From CAXXIC01 sp049315325 (GTDB taxonomy: Bacteria; Bacteroidota; Bacteroidia; Bacteroidales; UBA7332), in contig JBMOKJ010000001.1 in assembly GCA_049315325.1 (NCBI GenBank), forward strand, positions 682,001 through 746,000: 64,000 nt of DNA, given 5' to 3'. Under the pieces are notes generated by a model that searched no databases, was not told the origin of the DNA, and saw nothing but the letters and a program-made list of their open reading frames with translations. Within the stretch, counting starts at the first letter, position 1; each line of letters begins with the position of its first letter. A program made the position numbers and the translations under genes. Below are positions 8,245-17,420 of this stretch, in pieces.

Positions 8245-9879
8245 ATGAATCTTGTCCCAAAATTAGTGCCCAACAGGCATAAAATACTTATGTTAGGTGT
8301 TTTATGCCTGTTTGCCGTTTGTCTATTTGCTCAAACGAAAGTGAATGCAAAAGGCAAATCGACCGTCGCTGCCGCTAAGCCAGCAAAGAAAGGCACGCGT
8401 GTTTATCTTGAATATGCCGATCAGTTGGAGTTCGATAAGTCAAAAGGTCCAGACTATCAGGTGCTTCGTGGTTCGGTACGTTTTCGTCAGGATAATATGT
8501 TTATGTTTTGCGATAGCGCCTACTTTTTCGATAAAACCAACTCGCTCGAGGCTTTCGGTAATATCCGAATGGAGCAGGGCGATACACTTTTTGTTTACAG
8601 CGATTACCTCTATTACGATGGCAACATTCAGTTAGCAAAACTCCGCCGCAACGTGAAAATGGAGAACCGAAACGTAACACTGCTCACCGATAGTCTGAAC
8701 TACGATCGTCGATTCAATATCGGCTATTTCTTCGAAGGCGGCGTGGTGTCGGATCTCAAAAATGAATTGACTTCAGTTTATGGGCAATTTTCACCAAAAA
8801 CAAAGGATGCTATTTTTCAATACAAAGTGAAACTGGTAAACGATAAAATGACATTGCTTTCGGATACTTTACGCTACAATACCCAGACTAAAATTGCCGA
8901 CATCACTACACCGACAACGATTTTGTCGGACAGCAATACAATTTATACCAGCAAAGGGTGGTACAACACGCAGAAAGAGACGGCAGTGCTGCTCAAACGT
9001 TCGTTGATGGTGAGTAAGACCAAAACGCTGACGGGCGATACTATCCTTTATTTCCGAAATTCTGGTCGTGGAAAAGTGCTTGGGAATATGCATCTGCGCG
9101 ATTCGTTGAATAAAACCGACCTTTATGGTAACGAAGGTTACTACAACGAGAAAACAAAATCTGCATTTGCTACTAAATCGGCTTGGGTGCGTGAATATTC
9201 CCGTCCCGACACGGTTTTCTTACACGCAGACACGTTGATGATGATTGAGCCTGATTCCACTTTTCGGGTGATGTCTGCTTATCGTCATGTTCGATATTAT
9301 AGTAACGAATCTCAAGGAGTGTGCGATTCGTTGCGCTACTCTTCTAAAGATTCGGTATTGCGAATGTATAAAAATCCGGTATTGTGGAACACCAACTATC
9401 AACTTTCGGGAGACACCATCAATGCTTATATGAACGACAGTACCATCAAACGCGCTGATATCATTGGATATGCCTTTGTGGCGACACAGGAAGATAGCAT
9501 TGCTGGGTACTACAATCAATTATCTGGTAAAGAATTGAAAGCGTTTTTTGTTCATGGAGAAATTCGAAAAGTCGATGTAAAAGGAAATGTCGAATCTGCA
9601 TTTTATCCGACTGATAAAGATAGTCTGATGATAGGTCTAAACCGTGCTGAAAGTAGTTTCCTGACAATTTACGTAAAAGATAGAAAACTCGAAAAGCTAA
9701 TCATGTGGCCGTCACCCAAAGGGTCGCTCACACCTTTAATCGATATAAAAGCCGACGATCGTTTCCTGAAGAATTTCCGATGGCAAATTGACTCTCGTCC
9801 CAAATGTGGCAAAGATATTTTCAGAACTGAAATGGTGAAAGTAGAACCGATTAAGCGAACAAAACGCCGCAAGAAATAA
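8245..9879 (+). CDS. OstA/LptA-like organic solvent tolerance protein
   Basis: A 544-residue exported protein with a hydrophobic segment at about residues 14-30 and then a long beta-rich region of repeated strands (for example YLEYADQLEFDKSKGPDYQ, VLRGSVRFRQDNMFMFCDSA, LEAFGNIRMEQGDTLFVYSD). This alternation is typical of the OstA-like N domain found in LptA, LptC and LptD, which form a beta-taco bridge moving lipopolysaccharide across the periplasm. It is longer than E. coli LptA (185) and has no obvious beta-barrel like LptD. It sits 15 bp after the surA-like gene and 20 bp before mutL. A role in LPS transport is inferred from the fold and neighbours. Confidence 0.85.
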   Translation: MNLVPKLVPNRHKILMLGVLCLFAVCLFAQTKVNAKGKSTVAAAKPAKKGTRVYLEYADQLEFDKSKGPDYQVLRGSVRFRQDNMFMFCDSAYFFDKTNSLEAFGNIRMEQGDTLFVYSDYLYYDGNIQLAKLRRNVKMENRNVTLLTDSLNYDRRFNIGYFFEGGVVSDLKNELTSVYGQFSPKTKDAIFQYKVKLVNDKMTLLSDTLRYNTQTKIADITTPTTILSDSNTIYTSKGWYNTQKETAVLLKRSLMVSKTKTLTGDTILYFRNSGRGKVLGNMHLRDSLNKTDLYGNEGYYNEKTKSAFATKSAWVREYSRPDTVFLHADTLMMIEPDSTFRVMSAYRHVRYYSNESQGVCDSLRYSSKDSVLRMYKNPVLWNTNYQLSGDTINAYMNDSTIKRADIIGYAFVATQEDSIAGYYNQLSGKELKAFFVHGEIRKVDVKGNVESAFYPTDKDSLMIGLNRAESSFLTIYVKDRKLEKLIMWPSPKGSLTPLIDIKADDRFLKNFRWQIDSRPKCGKDIFRTEMVKVEPIKRTKRRKK

Positions 9880-9899
9880 TTACCTGAAATACGACTTTT

Positions 9900-11765
9900 A
9901 TGAGCGATATTATCCATCTTTTACCCGATTCGGTTGCTAATCAGATTGCAGCCGGTGAGGTGATTCAACGTCCGGCTTCGGTCATCAAGGAGTTGGTGGA
10001 GAATGCGCTTGATGCCGGTACTACCGATATTCAAATCATCATCAAAGATGCAGGTCGCACACTGATTCAGGTGATCGACAACGGAAAAGGTATGTCTGCC
10101 ACCGATGCCCGTTTGGCATTCGAACGACATGCTACCTCCAAAATACGTAACGCTGACGACCTCTTTGCTTTACAAACCATGGGTTTCCGTGGCGAAGCCT
10201 TGGCTTCTATTGCTGCAGTGGCTCAGGTGGAATTGAAAACCCGCCGTGCTGAAGACGAAGTGGGTACGCACATTGCCATTTCGGGTTCTACATTTGAGCA
10301 TCAATCGGTGATTTCTTGTCCCGTAGGCTCTATTTTTTCAGTTAAAAATATATTCTTCAACGTTCCGGCGCGTCGCAAGTTCCTCAAAACAAACAATGTG
10401 GAGTGGAACAATATTCTGACTGAGTTTGAGCGAATTGCGCTCGTTAATCCAGAAGTGGCATTTAAAGTGATTCACAACGACAGTACGGTTATCAATCTGG
10501 CGGCTTCGTCCGTTCGTCAGCGTATTGTTAGTTTAATGGGCAAAGTGCTCAACAATCAGCTCATTCCGGTCGAGGTGGAGACTTCGTTGGTAAATATCAG
10601 TGGTTTTGTGGGAAATCCGGAAGCGGCGAAAAAACGCGGTGCAGCACAGTTTTTCTTCGTGAACGACCGCTACATGCGCCATCCATATTATCATAAAGCG
10701 GTGATGCACTGCTATGAGCAACTGCTGGCGGCAGGTGAAATGCCGCCGTATTTTCTCTACTTCAATGTCGATCCGTCGACCATAGATGTCAATATTCACC
10801 CGACCAAGACAGAGATTAAGTTCGAAAACGAACAGCCGATTTGGCAAATCATCATGGCAGCCGTCAAAGAAGCATTAGGCAAGCACAATGCGGTGCCGTC
10901 TATCGACTTCGACACAATGGATGCTCCCGATATTCCTGTGTTCGCGCAGCAATCAAACGCCACACCGCAACCACCAAAAGTCAATTTTAATGCCGATTAC
11001 AATCCGTTCAAAACGCAATCTGCCTCATATCCACGAAGCAGCTCAGCTTCTTCGAATTGGGAAAAACTCTATCAAGATTTTGAGACGAGCGGAAAAACTT
11101 CGAAACACGAAGAGGAACCTCCTATTGACCTTGAAATAAAAATTGATGTCGAACAACCTACTGTTCATACACCGATTTTTGAAAAGAATCACGATCAGGA
11201 AACCTCTCGTCAATTGCTTCAAATCAAAGGGAGATACATTCTTACTTCCTCCAAGTCAGGTTTGATGGTGATTGACCAACGTCGTGCTCACATTCGGGTG
11301 ATGTACGATATTTTCTTGGATAATATTCAGAAAAAACAGAACGCCTCACAGGGAATTCTTTTCCCAGAAATGATACAACTGACGACTGCCGAAGCCTCTG
11401 TGTTGCCAATGCTTAGCGACGACCTCCATCTGTTGGGGTTCGAAATCGGCGATTTGGGCAACCACACATTCTCCATCAATGCCGTTCCAGCAGGTGTGGA
11501 GAGCAAGGACTTCGTGTCGTTGCTCCACAATATTCTCTTCAATGCCGTGCAAAATGGTTGCGACGTGAAAGACGAAATTCACCGGATGCTTGCGCTTTCC
11601 CTCGCCGAAACTGCCGCCATTGCCTATGGCAAAAACCTGAACGAAAGTGAGATGCAATCGCTCATCGATCAGCTATTCAACTACACTTCCCACAGCTTTA
11701 CACCCGATGGCAAGACCATCATCACCATCATCGGAAACGACGAGTTGGAGAAGCGGTTTAAGTGA
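9900..11765 (+). CDS. mutL: DNA mismatch repair protein MutL
   Basis: MutL couples mismatch recognition by MutS to strand incision and excision. The N-terminal GHKL ATPase shows ENALDAG, GFRGEALASI and the RRKF motif (about residues 40-160). The middle is a variable linker (about 335-420), and the C-terminal dimerisation domain follows. The usual endonuclease motif of MutL proteins from organisms without MutH, DQHA(x2)E(x4)E, is here DQRRAHIRVMYD, lacking both acidic positions, and the CPHGRP motif near the C-terminus reads SFTPDGKT. The protein may therefore not nick DNA itself. It is 20 bp downstream of the ostA-like gene and is followed on the same strand by mutS. Confidence 0.95.
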   Translation: MSDIIHLLPDSVANQIAAGEVIQRPASVIKELVENALDAGTTDIQIIIKDAGRTLIQVIDNGKGMSATDARLAFERHATSKIRNADDLFALQTMGFRGEALASIAAVAQVELKTRRAEDEVGTHIAISGSTFEHQSVISCPVGSIFSVKNIFFNVPARRKFLKTNNVEWNNILTEFERIALVNPEVAFKVIHNDSTVINLAASSVRQRIVSLMGKVLNNQLIPVEVETSLVNISGFVGNPEAAKKRGAAQFFFVNDRYMRHPYYHKAVMHCYEQLLAAGEMPPYFLYFNVDPSTIDVNIHPTKTEIKFENEQPIWQIIMAAVKEALGKHNAVPSIDFDTMDAPDIPVFAQQSNATPQPPKVNFNADYNPFKTQSASYPRSSSASSNWEKLYQDFETSGKTSKHEEEPPIDLEIKIDVEQPTVHTPIFEKNHDQETSRQLLQIKGRYILTSSKSGLMVIDQRRAHIRVMYDIFLDNIQKKQNASQGILFPEMIQLTTAEASVLPMLSDDLHLLGFEIGDLGNHTFSINAVPAGVESKDFVSLLHNILFNAVQNGCDVKDEIHRMLALSLAETAAIAYGKNLNESEMQSLIDQLFNYTSHSFTPDGKTIITIIGNDELEKRFK

Positions 11766-11879
11766 GTTATATTTGTATTTGATGAATTTTAATTGAGGCA
11801 ATTCAACCATCCATCTGCTTTGTTTGTTTAAGGTAAGTTCAATCGAACTTCTTTGAGAATTTCTTTGGCTCATTTTTTA

Positions 11880-11887
11880 TATCTTTG
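11880..11887 (+). promoter_or_regulatory. -7 element upstream of mutS
   Basis: TATCTTTG matches TAnnTTTG 30 bp before the mutS start. Nearby TTTG copies at 11852 and 11864 are not at standard spacing, so only the -7 is supported. It suggests mutS can be transcribed separately from mutL. Confidence 0.45.
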
Positions 11888-11917
11888 TCTCCCTAATCAA
11901 CTAAAATAATCCTATCC

Positions 11918-14530
11918 GTGGCAAAAGAAGTCGTAGAAACCCCGTTAATGAAGCAGTACCTTGAGATCAAGGCAAAACATCCCGATGCTATTCTGCTGTT
12001 CCGCGTGGGCGATTTTTACGAAACATTTTCGGAAGATGCCATTGCAACTTCCGAAATTGTGGGCATCACGCTCACTCGTCGTGCAAACGGTGCTGCGCAG
12101 TACATCGAGCTGGCCGGTTTTCCGCACCACGCGCTCGATACTTACTTGCCGAAACTGGTTCGCGCCGGAAAACGGGTTGCCATCTGCGAACAGCTCGAAG
12201 ATCCGAAAACTACCAAAAAGATCGTGAAACGTGGCATCACCGAACTGGTGACGCCTGGTGTTTCTATCAACGATAACATCCTCAATCACAAAGAGAACAA
12301 CTTCCTTGCTGCTGTGCATTTTGCCAAAGGCGGTTGCGGCGTGGCTTTTCTTGACATCTCCACTGGAGAATTCCTCACGGCAGAAGGTACGCCCGATTAT
12401 GTGGATAAACTGCTGAATAATTTCGGGCCAAAAGAGGTACTGTTCGAGCGCAGCAAACGCAAACAGTTTGAAGAAAATTTCGGCACACGCTTCTTTACCT
12501 TCGAACTCGAAGATTGGATTTTCACCGAAGATGCCGCTCGCGACCGATTGCTGAAACATTTCGAAACGAAGAATCTGAAAGGCTTTGGCGTTCATCATTT
12601 GGTGAATGGCGTTGTAGCTTCGGGTGCGATTCTGCAATACCTCGATATCACGCATCACCTCCAAATTAAGCACATCACGGCATTGTCTCGCATCGAAGAG
12701 GATCGCTACGTGCGACTCGATAAATTCACCGTTCGCAGCCTGGAGCTTATCGGCACCATGAACGAAGGTGGTCGCAGTCTGCTCGACGTGATCGACCGCA
12801 CCATCAGCCCGATGGGCGCACGTTTGCTAAAGCGTTGGCTCATCTTCCCGCTGAAAGACATCAAACCCATCAACGATCGCTTGAATGTGGTCGAATATTT
12901 CTTCAAAGCACCCGAGGTGAAAGATTTTCTCGATCAGCAACTGTCGCTGATTGGCGATTTGGAACGCATTATCTCGAAAGTGGCAGTCGGTCGGGTTTCT
13001 CCGCGCGAAGTGGTGCAGCTGAAAATTGCACTCAATGCCATTCAACCCATCAAAGAGATATGCGCCAATTCCGACAACGAGAGTCTGCAAATGATTGGCG
13101 AACAGCTCAATCCGTGTCTGCTGATTGCCGAGCGCATCGAAAAAGAGATTACCAACGACCCGCCAACATTGCTCAATCGGGGAAACGTCATCAAAGAAGG
13201 TGTCGATCCCGATTTGGACGATTTGCGGCATATTTCGCACTCCGGGAAGTCGTATCTGCTCGAAGTTCAACAGCGCGAGAGTCTTCGCACCGACATTCCG
13301 AGCTTGAAAATTAGCTTCAACAACGTTTTTGGCTACTATATCGAAGTGCGCAACACACACAAAGATAAAGTGCCGACTGATTGGATTCGAAAGCAGACGT
13401 TGGTGAGTGCCGAGCGTTATATCACGCAAGAGTTGAAGGAGTACGAAGAGAAAATTTTGGGAGCAGAAGAGAAAATTCTCGCTATTGAAACCCGATTGTT
13501 CAACGATTTGGTGTTGAGTTTGGGCGAATACATCTCTGCTATTCAGATGAATGCGAATAAGATTGCACAACTAGACTGCCTCCTGTCATTAGCCAAAACA
13601 GCAAAAGAGAACAAATACATTCGCCCCGAAGTGAACGAAACCGAGGTGATTGACATCCGACAAGGACGACATCCGGTGATCGAAAAGCAACTGCCTCCCG
13701 GTGAGCAATATGTGGCTAATGACCTGTTTCTCGATTCGGAGAAAAATCAGATTATCATCATCACCGGACCCAATATGGCGGGAAAATCGGCACTGCTTCG
13801 ACAAACGGCGCTGATTGTGCTATTGGCACAAATTGGAAGCTTTGTACCTGCCGAAGCGGCTAAAATAGGTTATTGCGACAAGATTTTCACCCGCGTAGGA
13901 GCATCCGATAATATCTCGCTCGGCGAATCGACCTTTATGGTGGAGATGAACGAGGCAGCGGATATTATGAACAACATCTCGACTCGAAGTCTGATTTTGT
14001 TCGACGAATTGGGGCGTGGAACGAGCACCTACGACGGTATCTCAATTGCCTGGGCTATCGTGGAGCACATTCACGAACACGGGAAATGCCGTGCCAAAAC
14101 GCTTTTTGCTACGCATTACCACGAGCTGAACGAAATGGAGCGCACCTTCAAACGCATCAAGAACTTCAACGTGTCGGTGAAAGAGGTGGACAACAAGGTG
14201 ATTTTCCTCCGCAAATTGGTGGCAGGTGGCAGCGAGCACAGTTTCGGTATCCACGTAGCCAAAATGGCGGGAATGCCGCAAAGCATCGTGAAGCGCTCGA
14301 ACGATATTCTGAAACAACTCGAAACCGACAACCGCAAGAGCGGTATCGCTAAACCAATCAAAGACATTGGCGAACACCGCGAAGGGATGCAGCTGAGTTT
14401 CTTTCAGTTAGACGATCCCGTTTTGAGTCAGATTCGCGACGAAATCAAAAATGTGGACATCAACAACCTCACGCCAATGGATGCGCTGAACAAACTCAAC
14501 GAAATCAAGAAAATCATCACCGGACGATAA
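11918..14530 (+). CDS. mutS: DNA mismatch repair protein MutS
   Basis: MutS recognises base mismatches and small loops and recruits MutL. The 870-residue length is typical of MutS1. Near the N-terminus is the mismatch-contacting segment RVGDFYETF, with the FxE-type Phe-Tyr-Glu at about residues 30-32. The C-terminal ABC-type ATPase has Walker A GPNMAGKS, the signature region SLGESTFMVEM, Walker B LILFDELGRGTS and the switch ATHYHEL. The start codon is a GTG at 11918. It ends just before a strong bidirectional terminator facing der. Confidence 0.97.
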   Translation: MAKEVVETPLMKQYLEIKAKHPDAILLFRVGDFYETFSEDAIATSEIVGITLTRRANGAAQYIELAGFPHHALDTYLPKLVRAGKRVAICEQLEDPKTTKKIVKRGITELVTPGVSINDNILNHKENNFLAAVHFAKGGCGVAFLDISTGEFLTAEGTPDYVDKLLNNFGPKEVLFERSKRKQFEENFGTRFFTFELEDWIFTEDAARDRLLKHFETKNLKGFGVHHLVNGVVASGAILQYLDITHHLQIKHITALSRIEEDRYVRLDKFTVRSLELIGTMNEGGRSLLDVIDRTISPMGARLLKRWLIFPLKDIKPINDRLNVVEYFFKAPEVKDFLDQQLSLIGDLERIISKVAVGRVSPREVVQLKIALNAIQPIKEICANSDNESLQMIGEQLNPCLLIAERIEKEITNDPPTLLNRGNVIKEGVDPDLDDLRHISHSGKSYLLEVQQRESLRTDIPSLKISFNNVFGYYIEVRNTHKDKVPTDWIRKQTLVSAERYITQELKEYEEKILGAEEKILAIETRLFNDLVLSLGEYISAIQMNANKIAQLDCLLSLAKTAKENKYIRPEVNETEVIDIRQGRHPVIEKQLPPGEQYVANDLFLDSEKNQIIIITGPNMAGKSALLRQTALIVLLAQIGSFVPAEAAKIGYCDKIFTRVGASDNISLGESTFMVEMNEAADIMNNISTRSLILFDELGRGTSTYDGISIAWAIVEHIHEHGKCRAKTLFATHYHELNEMERTFKRIKNFNVSVKEVDNKVIFLRKLVAGGSEHSFGIHVAKMAGMPQSIVKRSNDILKQLETDNRKSGIAKPIKDIGEHREGMQLSFFQLDDPVLSQIRDEIKNVDINNLTPMDALNKLNEIKKIITGR

Positions 14531-14533
14531 ACG

Positions 14534-14571
14534 AAAAAGCCGTCACCTGAGAAATCGGATGACGGCTTTTT
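14534..14571. terminator. Bidirectional Rho-independent terminator between mutS and der
   Basis: A 12-bp perfect stem (AAAAAGCCGTCA with TGACGGCTTTTT) around a 14-nt loop, with T-runs on both strands, located between the convergent mutS and der genes. Confidence 0.85.
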
Positions 14572-14591
14572 TTATGATTCGACTCGTTTGC

Positions 14592-15905
14592 TTACTTGTC
14601 TCTGAGGAACAAATTAATTTGCACTCCTTTGAAATTCCAATGCGCACGAATTTTGTTTTCCAAAAAACGTTTGTACGGATCTTTCACCCACTGTGGCAGG
14701 TTGGCAAAGAAAACAAACGTCGGGATATACGTGCCCGGCAATTGAGTTACATATTTGATTTTGATGTATTTTCCTTTGTGTGCAGGTGGTGGGAAGCTAT
14801 CGATAATCGGTAGCATCACCTCGTTTAGTTCGCTGGTGCGCACGCGGCGTTGGCGGTTTTCGTTGATTTCGATGGCAGTTTCCAACACTTTGAAAATACG
14901 TTGTTTGGTGGTTGCCGAAGTCAGAATAATCGGAAAATCGGTGAACGGCGCAAAGCGTTCGCGAATCGCATCTTCGAACACCTTAATTGCCTGTTGCGAC
15001 TTATCTTCCACCAAATCCCATTTGTTTATACATACCACCATCCCCTTTTTGTTCTTTTGGATAAGTGAGAAGATATTCATATCCTGACTCTCAATGCCAC
15101 GAGTAGCATCAATCATCAATATACAGACATCTGCGTTTTCGATTGAACGAATAGAACGGATAACAGAGTAATATTCAAGATCTTCAACAACTTTCCCTTT
15201 CTTACGAATGCCGGCAGTATCCACAAGGTAGAAGTCGAATCCAAATTTGCTGTATCGTGTGTAAATCGAGTCTCGCGTGGTTCCGGCAATGTCGGTCACG
15301 ATGTAGCGATCTTCGTCCATAAAGGCATTGATGATGGACGATTTACCTGCATTGGGGCGACCAACTACTGCAAAACGCGGTAATTCGTCGAGTTGCTCTT
15401 CTTCTAGTTTCTTTGTAAATTTAGTGACCAATAGATCAAGGAAATCACCCGACCCAAGCCCATTAATGGCAGAAAGTACGATTGGCTCTCCCAGTCCAAG
15501 TCCATAAAACTCCGCCGCACCGTATTGCATTTCGTGGGTATCCACTTTGTTTGCAATGAGCATTACTGGTTTTTCTGTCCGACGAAGGATTTTTGCGACA
15601 TGATCATCAAGGTCTGTGATGCCATTTGCGGTATCAACCACAAACAATATCACGTCCGCCTCTTCGAGTGCTATCGAAACTTGTTTATTGATTTCTTCTT
15701 CGAAAACGTCATCCGAATTCACCACCCAACCACCGGTGTCGATGACCGAAAACTCTTGTCCGCACCACTCTACTTTGCCATACTGGCGATCGCGCGTAGT
15801 GCCCGCCTGTTCGTTTACAATGGCTTGGCGACTTCCAACCAAGCGATTAAATAGCGTCGATTTACCTACATTCGGACGACCTACGATGGCAGCTATATTT
15901 CCCAT
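14592..15905 (-). CDS. der: Ribosome biogenesis GTPase Der (EngA)
   Basis: Der is an essential tandem GTPase that helps mature the 50S ribosomal subunit. The two G domains are plain: the first opens with GRPNVGKSTLFN (about residues 8-19) and the second with GRPNAGKSSIIN (about 180-191), each with a DTAG/DTGG switch and NKxD (ANKVD, INKWD). A C-terminal KH-like domain follows. The 437-residue length is normal. Confidence 0.97.
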   Translation of the reverse strand: MGNIAAIVGRPNVGKSTLFNRLVGSRQAIVNEQAGTTRDRQYGKVEWCGQEFSVIDTGGWVVNSDDVFEEEINKQVSIALEEADVILFVVDTANGITDLDDHVAKILRRTEKPVMLIANKVDTHEMQYGAAEFYGLGLGEPIVLSAINGLGSGDFLDLLVTKFTKKLEEEQLDELPRFAVVGRPNAGKSSIINAFMDEDRYIVTDIAGTTRDSIYTRYSKFGFDFYLVDTAGIRKKGKVVEDLEYYSVIRSIRSIENADVCILMIDATRGIESQDMNIFSLIQKNKKGMVVCINKWDLVEDKSQQAIKVFEDAIRERFAPFTDFPIILTSATTKQRIFKVLETAIEINENRQRRVRTSELNEVMLPIIDSFPPPAHKGKYIKIKYVTQLPGTYIPTFVFFANLPQWVKDPYKRFLENKIRAHWNFKGVQINLFLRDK

Positions 15906-15989
15906 TTTTAGAATCTTATTATTTGATTATCAATCGGATAGCCCGATACTGAACCTTCAAAGCATCACTGCTTTTTTCAATTCAGCCTG

Positions 15990-15997
15990 CAAAGATA
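15990..15997 (-). promoter_or_regulatory. -7 element of der promoter
   Basis: Minus-strand TATCTTTG matches TAnnTTTG about 85 bp upstream of the der start, in the spacer after the Nramp gene. No -33 TTTG at the expected spacing. Confidence 0.4.
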
Positions 15998-16032
15998 CAA
16001 CTTTTTTGGTTCTTCTTCACTAAATCAGGGAG

Positions 16033-17292
16033 TTAGAATAATGAAAGCAGCAGTTTGATATTCAGAAACGTGACAATTCCTCCAATCAAAAGAAGGACTC
16101 CCACCAAAAATTTACTGTTAGCGTATTTGCCCATCACTTTCTTCGAAGAGGTGAGATAGAGCTGTATAAATATCGTGAACGGTAGCTGAATGCTAAGAAT
16201 CATTTGGGAGTAAATCAATCCTAAAAAAGGATTTGAAATCATAAAAATTATAACTAATGCTACAAAAAGCGAAATATATACCCCCAATCGGCTATGATTG
16301 TCTTTCAAATCCATTGGCTCGCCAAAAAATCCAGCAAATATGGATGCACCTGCCATTCCCGAAGTAATTGTCGAAGAAATGCCTGCTAACAGAAGTGCAA
16401 CAGCAAAAACAATGGACGCACCTTTCCCAAGAAGAGGAACAAGAATCGACCCTGCCTGCTGCAACTCGGTCACCTGCGTATGGTTTTTGAAAAACACGGC
16501 AGCTGCCATAATAATCATCGCACTATTAATCGCCCAACCCACAATCATCGAAAATAGCGTATCGTAGAATTCGTATTTCAACTGTTTGCGAATAACTGCA
16601 TCATCTTCGAGGTTCCACTGACGGCTCTGTATCACCTCAGAATGCAGAAAAAGGTTGTGCGGCATCACCACCGCTCCTAGCACGCTCATCACCACAAGGA
16701 TAGATCCCTCAGGCAGAGCTGGCGTCACCCATCCACGAACGGCTTCTCCCCAACTGATATCGGCAATGTACAGTTCATAAACAAACGCGAACCCGATGAT
16801 GGAGACAAACCCCATTATCCACTTTTCGAGTTTTCGGTAATTGTTGGAGAATAAGATGAAAATAACAAATACGACCATCACGACCGCACCAATCTTTATG
16901 GGGATATTAAATAGCATTTCTAGGGCGATTGCTCCACCCAGAATTTCAGCTAACGAAGTCGATATGGAAGCTAGCATGGCAGAGCCAATCAATGTGCGCG
17001 AGCCTGCCGGTGGCAAGTATTTATTGGCAGCTTCGCTCAGGCAAAGCCCCGTAGCAATGCCAAGGTGAGCAACGTTGTGTTGCAACACAATCAACATGAT
17101 AGTTGATAGCGTCACCATCCAAAGCAGCGTGTAGCCAAAATCGGCACCTGCTGCGAGGTTCGATGCCCAATTTCCCGGGTCGATAAACCCTACTGTGACC
17201 AACAATCCTGGACCAATATATCGAAGCAATTCAAGGCCACCAAGCGATGGCTTCTGCTTATCTTTTAGAAATTCTTTAAAAAATCCAAACAT
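16033..17292 (-). CDS. mntH: Nramp family divalent metal ion transporter
   Basis: A 419-residue integral membrane protein with about 11 hydrophobic segments. The metal-binding signature of the Nramp/MntH family is present as IDPGNWAS in the first helix (about residues 41-48), and the TM6 motif as VVMPHNLFLHSEV (about 211-223). Family members take up Mn2+ or Fe2+ with protons; the substrate here cannot be told from sequence alone. It sits between era and der on the same strand, an insertion into what is otherwise a translation/GTPase gene series. No metal-responsive operator was recognised. Confidence 0.92.
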   Translation of the reverse strand: MFGFFKEFLKDKQKPSLGGLELLRYIGPGLLVTVGFIDPGNWASNLAAGADFGYTLLWMVTLSTIMLIVLQHNVAHLGIATGLCLSEAANKYLPPAGSRTLIGSAMLASISTSLAEILGGAIALEMLFNIPIKIGAVVMVVFVIFILFSNNYRKLEKWIMGFVSIIGFAFVYELYIADISWGEAVRGWVTPALPEGSILVVMSVLGAVVMPHNLFLHSEVIQSRQWNLEDDAVIRKQLKYEFYDTLFSMIVGWAINSAMIIMAAAVFFKNHTQVTELQQAGSILVPLLGKGASIVFAVALLLAGISSTITSGMAGASIFAGFFGEPMDLKDNHSRLGVYISLFVALVIIFMISNPFLGLIYSQMILSIQLPFTIFIQLYLTSSKKVMGKYANSKFLVGVLLLIGGIVTFLNIKLLLSLF

Positions 17293-17300
17293 CTTTCTTT

Positions 17301-17420
17301 TGAGTTAACGAGTTGATAAGTAAACAAGTACACAAGTTGACGAGAGGACAAGTAAACGAGGTGATAATCGAACCGAAACTCAATTAGCTAATCTGCTAAT
17401 TCACTAATTAGCTAATTATT
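17301..17420. repeat. Degenerate intergenic repeats (acaagt/acgag and ctaatta units)
   Basis: The spacer between the Nramp gene and era has a run of loosely repeated units (agttaacgagttgataag..., acaagttgacgag, acaagtaaacgag) at 17301-17366 and then attagctaat/actaattagcta units at about 17382-17420. A similar acgagttgacaagtgaacgag tract occurs upstream of argG at about 27113-27146. No coding potential. Confidence 0.6.

Noticed and set aside
12835..13314. 159-codon frame inside mutS
   Set aside because: A shadow in another frame of mutS; basic, Arg/Gln-rich as out-of-frame readings of this gene are.
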